Below, piece by piece: positions 1 through 5,571 of a stretch of 11,643 bases of DNA. The notes beneath the pieces are model-generated. The model saw only the letters and a list, made by a program, of their open reading frames with translations, was not told the DNA's origin and searched no databases. The first letter of the stretch is position 1, and each line of letters starts with the position of its first letter. Position numbers and translations under genes: made by a program. The DNA comes from Chloroflexota bacterium (lineage in GTDB: Bacteria > Chloroflexota > Anaerolineae > UBA7937 > B3-Chlor). Where the stretch lies: positions 1-11,643 of the forward strand of contig JAUWYD010000010.1 in assembly GCA_030616025.1 (NCBI GenBank), in the 5' to 3' direction.

Positions 1-459
1 GACGACGAATCTGTCAGGTATCACGAAGCCCACATAGTCAAGAGGGATATCCAGCACTCTGCGCGCAGGCTTGTTGAGCAGCGTGCATATCTTGATGCTC
101 GCCGGCCCACGCGTGCGCAAGTTATGGATAATGTAGTTCAACGTGCGACCTGTGTCTATGACGTCCTCGACTATCAACACGTGGCGCCCCTGGATGTTTC
201 TCTCCAGGTCCATGAGGATACGGACAACGCCACTGGATTCGGTGGCATCCCCGTAGCTGGAAACGGCCATGAAGTCTATCTCCAACGGCAGGTGTATCTG
301 GCGTGTCAAATCGGCCAGGAACATCAGGCCGCCCTTCAGGATACAGATCAGGAGTGGGTCTTTGTCCTTGTAGTCTGCAGTGATCTGGCGAGCCAGTTCT
401 GCCGTCTTTTCCCTTATTTCCTCGCCGGTGATCAGTACTTCACTCACATCGTTTTCCAC
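1..459 (-). CDS. hpt: hypoxanthine(-guanine) phosphoribosyltransferase, 3' end cut off by window
   Basis: This enzyme salvages purines: it joins hypoxanthine or guanine to PRPP, giving IMP or GMP in the cytoplasm. I translated the minus strand from GTG 459-457. It gives 153 residues and is still open at position 1. The family is usually about 175-180 residues, so only the last 25 or so are missing. Visible motifs are the LKGG loop (41-44), the flexible catalytic loop with SSYG (67-70), the PRPP-binding signature EDVIDTGRT (98-106), a purine-binding lysine near K130 in NKPARR, and the C-terminal GFVIPDRFVV that normally leads to the YRNLPYIG end. The start is well fixed. A TGA lies in frame just upstream, and GGAG (466-469) sits 6 nt before the GTG. 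It is divergent from the MscS gene. Neighbouring tilS is often next to hpt in other bacteria, but here mscS lies between them. Confidence 0.95.
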   Translation of the reverse strand, partial: MENDVSEVLITGEEIREKTAELARQITADYKDKDPLLICILKGGLMFLADLTRQIHLPLEIDFMAVSSYGDATESSGVVRILMDLERNIQGRHVLIVEDVIDTGRTLNYIIHNLRTRGPASIKICTLLNKPARRVLDIPLDYVGFVIPDRFVV

Positions 460-588
460 CGGAGTCTCCGTTCATGAGTTGTAAGATCCGAAGGCATCGA
501 GAACCCGTCTGTGCGCCAGGATCCGGTGCCACCTATGCTGGCAACTGTCCTCCTGCCGTCTGCCGAGGCTGATGGGGTCTCCCACTTG
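460..588 (-). other. long, possibly structured 5' leader of hpt
   Basis: This is the stretch between the predicted hpt start of transcription and its GTG codon. It holds no convincing ORF. Several short inverted repeats are visible, including CGGAGACTCCG at 470-460 (minus strand), whose left arm contains the GGAG ribosome-binding site, and a TGCCA/TGGCA pair further upstream. I do not recognise a known riboswitch class. The length leaves room for leader-based control, but this rests only on the promoter call and small repeats. Confidence 0.3.
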
Positions 589-594
589 TACGGG

Positions 595-623
595 ATTATG
601 ACACAGACTTGGGGCGTGGTCAA
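595..623 (-). promoter_or_regulatory. sigma70-type promoter for hpt
   Basis: On the minus strand a TTGACC -35 box (618-623) and a CATAAT -10 box (595-600) are separated by exactly 17 bp. A TG one base upstream of the -10 gives an extended -10. Transcription would begin near 588, leaving an untranslated leader of about 128 nt before the GTG at 459. The match is made by eye, and the ideal spacing and orientation toward hpt support it. Confidence 0.65.
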
Positions 624-641
624 GGGAAGGCTGCTCATGGC

Positions 642-667
642 GCACCCGCAGGCTCCGTTGCGGGTGC
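642..667. promoter_or_regulatory. perfect 9-bp dyad between two divergent promoters (candidate operator)
   Basis: GCACCCGCA (642-650) and TGCGGGTGC (659-667) are exact inverted repeats with an 8-bp centre. The dyad sits between the -35 box of the leftward hpt promoter (618-623) and the -35 box of the rightward mscS promoter (672-677). It is therefore outside both predicted transcripts, so a terminator or RNA hairpin is unlikely and a protein-binding DNA site is the better reading. The regulator is unknown. Confidence 0.5.
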
Positions 668-671
668 TGCT

Positions 672-700
672 TTGATTCACCCGACCGGCTGTGGTAGAAT
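672..700 (+). promoter_or_regulatory. sigma70-type promoter for the MscS-family gene
   Basis: TTGATT (672-677) and TAGAAT (695-700) are separated by 17 bp, and TGG directly before the -10 gives an extended -10. Transcription would start near 707. That lies downstream of the first in-frame GTG at 691, which helps place the true start of the coding region at 760. Confidence 0.65.
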
Positions 701-744
701 CGCAATTGTCTGTTGTGGCCCCGGAGTACGGAGTTGAAGGGACT

Positions 745-751
745 GGAGGAG
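745..751 (+). promoter_or_regulatory. ribosome-binding site that fixes the mscS start at 760
   Basis: GGAGGAG lies 8 nt ahead of GTG 760. It is the only strong Shine-Dalgarno sequence near the possible starts of this gene. Confidence 0.7.
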
Positions 752-759
752 AAGTCACC

Positions 760-1593
760 GTGGAGGTAGTCCTGCAGCAACTGTCGGAGCTCTTGATAGC
801 AGCCGTTGGTTTTGCACCCAGGCTTGTCGTTGCCATCGTGGTGTTCTTGGCGTCCCTTGTCCTGGCGAGACTGGCTGCACGTGCTGTGAGGAGAGCGGCT
901 CGGCATGTGGACGAGGAGATAACCAGGTTGTTGAGCAGACTCACCGGAGTGACGGTGATCATTGTTGGGGCGATCGTTGCCCTGGATCAGGTGGACTTCG
1001 ACGTTACTGGGTTGGTAGCAGGCCTGGGGCTGGTGGGTATTACCCTCGGGTTCGCCTTCCAAGATATCGCCAAGAACTTCATAGCAGGCATACTTCTTCT
1101 GGTACAACAGCCGTTCGACATAGGCGATGCCATCGAAGTAGCAGGCTACCAAGGCACGGTAACCGACGTGGACATTCGGGCCACGACCCTCAAGGCGTGG
1201 GATGGTCAGCAGGTCATCGTCCCCAACGCTGACGTATATACGAGTCCAATCATCAATTACTCGAAGTACCCCACCAGACGGATTATCTTGGGAGTTGGAC
1301 TGGGATATGAGGAAGACCTTGCAAGAGCTCTAGCGGTCTTCATGGAAGCCATACGGGGTATTGACGACGTCTTGGACGAGCCTGTTCCTGCGATCTACTG
1401 TAAGAGCCTGGGAAGCAGCACGGTGGAGATGGAGGCTTACTTCTGGATCGATCAGACGAAATCGAGCTTGGCTGAAGTCACATCGAAGGCGGTCCAGGCT
1501 GTGAAGGAAGTGGCGGTTCGAGAAGGGATTAACCTGCCGTACCCGATCCAGACCGTTCGTCTGCGTCAGTTGACCGACGAAGAGCCCCTTTGA
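760..1593 (+). CDS. small-conductance mechanosensitive channel, MscS family
   Basis: This is a membrane channel that opens under lateral tension and releases solutes during osmotic downshock. The 277-residue product has three hydrophobic segments (about 18-40, 61-77 and 84-115). The third is the glycine/alanine-rich pore helix (GLVAGLGLVGITLGFAFQD) and runs into the MscS beta domain with QQPFDIGD (116-123) and VIVPNADV (152-159). A cytoplasmic alpha/beta region follows to about 270. The length is close to that of E. coli MscS (286). I chose GTG 760 because GGAGGAG (745-751) lies 8 nt upstream. The longer reading from GTG 691 has no ribosome-binding site and would begin inside the predicted -10 box. 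The gene is divergent from hpt, and its 3' end overlaps the 3' end of tilS by 28 bp. No substrate specificity can be inferred. Confidence 0.93.
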   Translation: MEVVLQQLSELLIAAVGFAPRLVVAIVVFLASLVLARLAARAVRRAARHVDEEITRLLSRLTGVTVIIVGAIVALDQVDFDVTGLVAGLGLVGITLGFAFQDIAKNFIAGILLLVQQPFDIGDAIEVAGYQGTVTDVDIRATTLKAWDGQQVIVPNADVYTSPIINYSKYPTRRIILGVGLGYEEDLARALAVFMEAIRGIDDVLDEPVPAIYCKSLGSSTVEMEAYFWIDQTKSSLAEVTSKAVQAVKEVAVREGINLPYPIQTVRLRQLTDEEPL

Positions 1594-3044
1594 TTCTGAC
1601 GAGCCTTGACAAATCTCAAATGCAGTACCTGCCGGGTCTCGTTGGTGATCTTCACCCGCTCATCTATCCGGTAGCCAGCGACCCAGATGATATGGCTGGG
1701 CGAAACCACCAGGGGCAGGTTGTCACGGACCGATTGTGGAACTTTGGCATCAATCATGAAGTCGTTGAGTGTCTTTCCTTTGCCCCCCATGCCCTGAGGC
1801 TGGAACCGATCTCCTGTGCGGCGGCCTCGCAGGATCAAGTTCTCACACGTCCGCTCTAGATCCAAATAGGCTTGCCAGGGGTCCTCATTGTCCTGAACCT
1901 GCCGAGGCAGTTTCGCCGCTTCGATAGTCTTCGCTGTCAGCCGCCACTCGCTCCCGGGCAGAAGAGTGATGCCCGGCATCTTGAGGGCCAACTCCCCCTC
2001 CATGATCAGAGGTAGGTCAGGCAGTGGCATCTCTTCGCCGATGACGAACTCTTCGTATCCCATGAAGAGGAACAGTCCCTGGGGCAACGTGATTCTGGCC
2101 CCTGTGGCTTTCTCCTCAATGCCCAACCTGGCCTGTTCCACATGGATCCAGTTGATGTCTCGCAGCGACTTGCGGAGGCGATGTATCGTCTCTCGCAGAA
2201 GTTGCCTCTGCAGACTGGGATGTAGTTCCAGCCAGGGTCGCAACGGGAAGATGATCGCGCCTTCGCTTTCCTGAGCCAGTTGGTCCCAGGCTTGTAGTCC
2301 TTTAAGGCGCAGGTAATCATAATCGTCGCTGATCGCGCGAGCCGAGCGGCGCAGGGCATCCCGGATGCGGGGGTTGAAGCTCTCCAGGTGGGGGATCAAT
2401 TGGTGGCGGATGCGATTGCGATGGTAGGTCAGGTCTAGGTTGGACCGATCAAAACGGGGCTCCAGGCCGTGTCGTTGGCAATAGGCCTCGATCTCGCTTC
2501 TGGGCACCTCCAAGAGAGGCCTCACCAGCTTGAGCGGTGGACCAGACCACCAGGGTTGGGCGCCCAGAGTTTGCACCGGCAAGATCCCACGCAGTCCGCC
2601 AAGTCCCGAACCACGCATCCAGTGCATCAGTATCGTCTCCACCTGGTCGTCGGCATTGTGGCCCACTGCGATGGACGGCGCTCCGAGCTCATGGGCTACG
2701 CGACCCAGGAAGAGGTAGCGCACTCGACGCGCCGCTTCCTCTATGGCAAGCTTGTGCTGAGCTGCGTAGGCTGGGACATCGCCGTATTCGACAGTGACCG
2801 GAACTTGCCACTCCTGCGCGAGAGCTTCCACATAGTGGGCATCGGCCCGCGATTCATCCCCTCTGATCCCGTGGTCCAGGTGGGCCATGTGCAAGGCAAT
2901 GCCCAGTTCGCGCTTTAGTGCCTTCAAAGCGTGGAGCAGGCACAGCGAGTCGGGTCCGCCGGACACACCCACAACTGTGATGTCCCCGTCTCCGAACATG
3001 CTGTGCTTTCGGATAGTCTCTCGTACCTCGTCCAACAGCTTCAT
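1566..3044 (-). CDS. tilS: tRNA(Ile)-lysidine synthetase
   Basis: TilS is an ATP-dependent enzyme. It attaches lysine to C34 of the CAU-anticodon isoleucine tRNA, which switches that tRNA from reading AUG to AUA. The 492-residue product shows the N-type ATP-pyrophosphatase P-loop SGGPDS (28-33), the HLDHGIRGDES segment (about 55-65), and GHNADDQVET (128-137) before the RGSGLGGLRG loop. A middle substrate-binding region follows. The C-terminal domain carries RGRRTGDRFQP, the KTLNDFMID stretch and the final VAGYRIDERVKI. Length and domain order match the long, two-domain form of the family. The start at ATG 3044 places the P-loop at its usual distance from the N terminus. There is no clear Shine-Dalgarno sequence and the predicted leader is only about 15 nt. 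The gene is divergent from ffh, and its last codons lie antisense to the end of mscS. Confidence 0.96.
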   Translation of the reverse strand: MKLLDEVRETIRKHSMFGDGDITVVGVSGGPDSLCLLHALKALKRELGIALHMAHLDHGIRGDESRADAHYVEALAQEWQVPVTVEYGDVPAYAAQHKLAIEEAARRVRYLFLGRVAHELGAPSIAVGHNADDQVETILMHWMRGSGLGGLRGILPVQTLGAQPWWSGPPLKLVRPLLEVPRSEIEAYCQRHGLEPRFDRSNLDLTYHRNRIRHQLIPHLESFNPRIRDALRRSARAISDDYDYLRLKGLQAWDQLAQESEGAIIFPLRPWLELHPSLQRQLLRETIHRLRKSLRDINWIHVEQARLGIEEKATGARITLPQGLFLFMGYEEFVIGEEMPLPDLPLIMEGELALKMPGITLLPGSEWRLTAKTIEAAKLPRQVQDNEDPWQAYLDLERTCENLILRGRRTGDRFQPQGMGGKGKTLNDFMIDAKVPQSVRDNLPLVVSPSHIIWVAGYRIDERVKITNETRQVLHLRFVKARQNQRGSSSVN

Positions 3045-3065
3045 CTTGGATGCCGCGCCGCCTTG

Positions 3066-3074
3066 ATTCTACCA
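3066..3074 (-). promoter_or_regulatory. extended -10 promoter for tilS
   Basis: Read on the minus strand, TGGTAGAAT places an extended -10 box about 22 nt ahead of the tilS ATG. I see no good -35 box at the right distance. The surrounding 12 bases (TGTGGTAGAATC, 3065-3076) are identical to the mscS -10 region at 690-701. The leader would be short and lack a Shine-Dalgarno sequence. Confidence 0.45.
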
Positions 3075-3125
3075 CAAGTTGAGCGCAAACCGCAGACCTT
3101 CGGGTGCTTGTTCCATGGCAGTTGC

Positions 3126-3154
3126 TTGACGAAACGCAGGAAGTACCATACAAT
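3126..3154 (+). promoter_or_regulatory. strong sigma70-type promoter for the ffh operon
   Basis: TTGACG (3126-3131) and TACAAT (3149-3154) are separated by exactly 17 bp. Transcription would start near 3161, about 63 nt before the ffh ATG. This is the best promoter match I see for the rightward genes, and I found no comparable one in the larger gap ahead of khpA. Confidence 0.7.
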
Positions 3155-3174
3155 AGAAACATGTGATCGTGACC

Positions 3175-3194
3175 GGCGGGCTTGCGAGCCTGCC
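3175..3194 (+). promoter_or_regulatory. hairpin in the ffh leader
   Basis: GGCGGGCT (3175-3182) pairs with AGCCTGCC (3187-3194) through 8 positions, one of them G-U, around a TGCG loop. TTT follows at once. Flanking GACC (3171-3174) and GGTC (3205-3208) could close an outer helix. It could be a weak attenuator or an mRNA-stabilising stem. The T-run is too short for a confident terminator. Confidence 0.35.
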
Positions 3195-3223
3195 TTTGCA
3201 TAATGGTCTGACGGTGACAATGT

Positions 3224-4546
3224 ATGTTTGAGGCGCTGACGGAGAAGCTGCAGGGGACATTCGACAAGCTTGCCCGCAAGGGACGGCTGACTGAGGATGA
3301 CGTGGATGAAGGTCTGCGTGAGGTTAGGATTGCCCTGCTGGAAGCCGATGTCAACTACAAGGTCGTTAAGGATTTCGTATCGAGGGTGCGCGAGAGGGCC
3401 TTGGGAGCTGAGGTGATGCGCAGTCTGACCCCTGCTCAGCAGGTGGTCAAGATCGTCAATGAAGAAATGATCGCCCTCCTCGGCAAGCCAAGCAAGATGG
3501 ATCTGTCGGGCCAGCCTCCGCACGCGGTGATGTTGGTTGGTTTGCAGGGCTCGGGCAAGACGACCACGGCAGCCAAGCTGGCGCAACACTTGCGCAAACA
3601 GGGTCAAAGGCCACTCCTGGTAGCGGCCGATGTCCGACGGCCGGCTGCCGTTGAGCAGTTGGAGATCCTCGGCAAGCAGATGGACCTCGCTGTCCACAGC
3701 GAGGGTACGTCCGTGCCCCCGCCTGAGATATGCTTCAACGCCCTCCGGAAAGCGAAGGAGGCCGCCTACAGCGTGGTCATCATGGACACTCAGGGGCGTC
3801 TGCATGTGGATGACCAGCTGATGGCTGAACTGGAGCAGATAAGGAGCAGGGTATCGCCCGCTGAGATCTTGCTCGTGGCCGATGCTATGACGGGGCAGGA
3901 TGCTGTGAGGGTGGCTCAAGAGTTTCACGGGCGCGTGGAGCTCACCGGGCTTATTCTCAGCAAGATGGACGGCGATGCTAGGGGCGGCGCAGCGCTTTCC
4001 ATGCGCTCCGTCACCGGGGTGCCCATCAAGTTCCTTGGTGTGGGCGAGAAGACCGGTGATTTGGAGGACTTTCACCCCGATCGTTTGGCTTCTCGTATCC
4101 TGGGGATGGGGGACGTTCTGACTCTCATCGAAAGGGCACAGGAAGTCTTCGATCACGAAGACGCCCTGAAGATGGAGGAGAAGCTCCGCACCGCCACCTT
4201 CACCCTGGAGGACTTCGTTGATCAGTTGCAGCAGGTGAAGAAAATGGGACCTATGAGCCAGGTGCTGGACATGATACCCGGCTTGTCCAGTCTTGCCGCT
4301 CAGATCCCTGAGGAGATCACCGACCATCAGTTGGTCAAGGTCGAAGCCATGATCAATTCCATGACGCGTGCTGAGCGCCAGAATTCCCGCCTTATCGGTG
4401 GCAGCCGTAAGCGGCGGATCGCTCGAGGCAGCGGAACGACAGTTCAGGAGCTGAACCAGCTTCTGAGCCAGTTTCGCCAGATCCAGAAGATGATGAAGCA
4501 GATGAGCAAGGGACGCATCCCAGACGTCCTGTCCATGTTCAGGTGA
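3224..4546 (+). CDS. ffh: signal recognition particle protein Ffh (SRP54)
   Basis: Ffh binds signal sequences of nascent membrane and secreted proteins together with SRP RNA, and delivers ribosomes to the receptor FtsY by paired GTP hydrolysis. The 440-residue product has an N domain (about 1-90), a GTPase G domain (about 95-295) and a C-terminal M domain (about 315-435). Visible motifs are the P-loop GLQGSGKTTT (106-115), DVRRPAA (136-142), the G3 element DTQGR (188-192), G4-like SKMDGDARGG (246-255) and GVGEKTGDLEDF (272-283). The M domain has the methionine-rich helices and the RNA-binding GSRKRRIARGSG (393-404). G3 is normally DTAGR, so the Q at 190 is unusual, and G4 reads SKMD where TKLD is usual. 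The gene heads an eight-gene rightward series and shares its upstream region with divergent tilS. The Shine-Dalgarno sequence is weak. Confidence 0.97.
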   Translation: MFEALTEKLQGTFDKLARKGRLTEDDVDEGLREVRIALLEADVNYKVVKDFVSRVRERALGAEVMRSLTPAQQVVKIVNEEMIALLGKPSKMDLSGQPPHAVMLVGLQGSGKTTTAAKLAQHLRKQGQRPLLVAADVRRPAAVEQLEILGKQMDLAVHSEGTSVPPPEICFNALRKAKEAAYSVVIMDTQGRLHVDDQLMAELEQIRSRVSPAEILLVADAMTGQDAVRVAQEFHGRVELTGLILSKMDGDARGGAALSMRSVTGVPIKFLGVGEKTGDLEDFHPDRLASRILGMGDVLTLIERAQEVFDHEDALKMEEKLRTATFTLEDFVDQLQQVKKMGPMSQVLDMIPGLSSLAAQIPEEITDHQLVKVEAMINSMTRAERQNSRLIGGSRKRRIARGSGTTVQELNQLLSQFRQIQKMMKQMSKGRIPDVLSMFR

Positions 4547-4605
4547 TGCGGCCTTGCTACCTATGACCAGATGTCGTTAGGACTGAGAGGAGAGCAGAGA
4601 CACAA

Positions 4606-5193
4606 ATGATCAAGATCAGACTACGCCGGGTTGGGGCGAAGAAACAACCTCACTACAGAGTGGTAGTGGCCGACGCCCGCGCACCCCGAGACGGGCGCTT
4701 TATCGAGATCATCGGCCACTACAACCCTCGTATCGATCCCCCCGCTTATACCATACAGGAGGATCGAGCAATCTACTGGTTGCAGCGGGGGGCTCAGCCT
4801 ACGGACCCCGTCCTGCGCATGTTGCAGAAGCTGGGAACTTATCAGAAGCTGGAGAGGGTCAAGGCGGGTGAGTTGCTGGCCGACATTCTGGCGGAGGAGG
4901 TTGAGCGACCACCTGCGCCGGAAGAGGCCGTTGTGGCACCCCCACCAGCAGAGGTCGAGGAGCCTGTTGCGCCCGAGGAGGAACGTGAAGCTCCGCCGGA
5001 GGTCTCCATCCAAGACCTTGAACTTCCAACCCGTGCGGTCAGAGTCCTCAGCGAAGCCGGGATCGAGACGGTGCAGGACATGCTCAAGAAGATGGAGGAG
5101 GGCAGAGAAGCTACGCTGGCCATACCTGGCCTCGGGGAGAAGTCCTTGGAGCAGATAGAGGAGAGCTTGAGGGCCAGAGGCTTCCTTAAGTGA
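4606..5193 (+). CDS. rpsP: 30S ribosomal protein S16 with a C-terminal RNA polymerase alpha-CTD-like domain
   Basis: S16 binds 16S rRNA and helps the 30S subunit assemble. Residues 1-84 are a complete S16 domain, beginning MIKIRLRRVGAKKQPHYRVV, with DARAPRDGRFIE and HYNP (23-41) and a TDPVL helix (66-70). Bacterial S16 usually ends near 80-100 residues, but this protein has 195. Residues 85-133 are a Glu/Pro/Ala-rich linker. Residues 134-195 match the helix-hairpin-helix C-terminal domain of the RNA polymerase alpha subunit, including IQDLELPTRAV, AGIETVQDML and IPGLGEKSLEQI. Aligned by eye, E. coli alpha R265, G296, K298 and S299 correspond to R143, G177, K179 and S180, while N268 and E302 are replaced (R146, Q183). 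The frame is uninterrupted. The gene lies 59 bp after ffh and ahead of khpA-rimM, as expected for rpsP. The role of the added domain is unknown; RNA, DNA or protein binding are all possible. Confidence 0.95.
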   Translation: MIKIRLRRVGAKKQPHYRVVVADARAPRDGRFIEIIGHYNPRIDPPAYTIQEDRAIYWLQRGAQPTDPVLRMLQKLGTYQKLERVKAGELLADILAEEVERPPAPEEAVVAPPPAEVEEPVAPEEEREAPPEVSIQDLELPTRAVRVLSEAGIETVQDMLKKMEEGREATLAIPGLGEKSLEQIEESLRARGFLK

Positions 5194-5242
5194 TGGGAAT
5201 TGGAGCCTCGGGGGCAGTACTCGGCTGGAAGCGCAATCGGCT

Positions 5243-5267
5243 CTCCTCTTGACCCGTGAAAGGGGAG
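5243..5267 (+). repeat. inverted repeat in the rpsP-khpA gap
   Basis: CTCCTCTT (5243-5250) pairs with AAGGGGAG (5260-5267) over 8 positions, with one G-U pair and a 9-nt loop. There is no T-run, so it is not a typical terminator. It could be a processing or stability stem that lets rpsP be expressed at a different level from the genes after it. The rest of the 150-bp gap shows no promoter with acceptable spacing. Confidence 0.3.
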
Positions 5268-5321
5268 TGCGCCGCTATCCTCGCTTTGCCCTCGTGGCTG
5301 TTATCACATTCGAGATTGTGC

Positions 5322-5347
5322 TCATGGAAGGAGGGCGATTTCCATGA
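5322..5347 (+). promoter_or_regulatory. hairpin enclosing the khpA ribosome-binding site and start codon
   Basis: TCATGGAA (5322-5329) and TTCCATGA (5340-5347) are perfect 8-bp complements around a 10-nt loop that holds the Shine-Dalgarno GGAGGG (5330-5335). The khpA start codon (5344-5346) lies in the right arm. The left arm has an ATG (5324) that opens a 7-codon frame, MEGGRFP, whose TGA overlaps the khpA ATG as ATGA. Confidence 0.4.
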
Positions 5348-5571
5348 AAGAGTTGGTGGAGTACATGGCCCAGCGGTTGGTGGATAACCCCGATGAGGTC
5401 GAGGTGACCGAGGTGAACGCCACGCGTTCGGTCATTTTTGAACTGCGAGTCGCACGGGAGGACATGGGTCGCGTCATAGGCAAGAGAGGACGGGTGGCCA
5501 ACGCCATGCGTTCGCTGCTCAGGGTGGCTGCGGCCAAGGAGGGCAAGCGCGCCATATTGGAGATAGTCTAG
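5344..5571 (+). CDS. khpA: KH-domain RNA-binding protein KhpA
   Basis: KhpA-type proteins are small, single KH-domain RNA binders. In some bacteria they pair with KhpB (Jag/EloR) and affect cell elongation and sRNA or mRNA handling. The 75-residue product has the length usual for the family. It carries the RNA-gripping GxxG loop within VIGKRGRVANAMR (about 47-59), ahead of an alanine-rich helix and the closing ILEIV strand. The start has a strong GGAAGGAGGG site 8-10 nt upstream, which itself lies in a possible hairpin. The stop codon abuts the rimM ATG, so the two are likely translationally coupled. Its position between rpsP and rimM is the conserved one in many bacteria. Confidence 0.93.
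   Translation: MKELVEYMAQRLVDNPDEVEVTEVNATRSVIFELRVAREDMGRVIGKRGRVANAMRSLLRVAAAKEGKRAILEIV

Noticed and set aside
642..667. The 9-bp dyad as a rho-independent terminator
   Set aside because: Neither neighbouring gene is transcribed toward it, and no T-run follows on either strand.
472..1152. 226-codon and 172-codon minus-strand frames over the hpt-mscS gap and mscS
   Set aside because: They run antisense to the MscS pore region and across both predicted promoters, and the translations are low-complexity and unlike known proteins.
3157..3229. Pairing of AAACAT (3157-3162) with ATGTTT (3224-3229) to hide the ffh start
   Set aside because: Only 6 A/T-rich pairs form over a distance of 60 nt, and most of the left arm lies upstream of the predicted transcription start.
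3041..4327. 428-codon open frame on the minus strand opposite ffh
   Set aside because: It lies almost entirely antisense to a clear Ffh, its translation is rich in His, Leu and Gln with no recognisable domain, and it is typical of mirror frames in GC-rich genes.
5249..5281. Possible promoter TTGACC ... TATCCT ahead of khpA
   Set aside because: The spacing is 21 bp and no -10-like hexamer sits at 16-18 bp. The TTGACC also overlaps the inverted repeat at 5243-5267.
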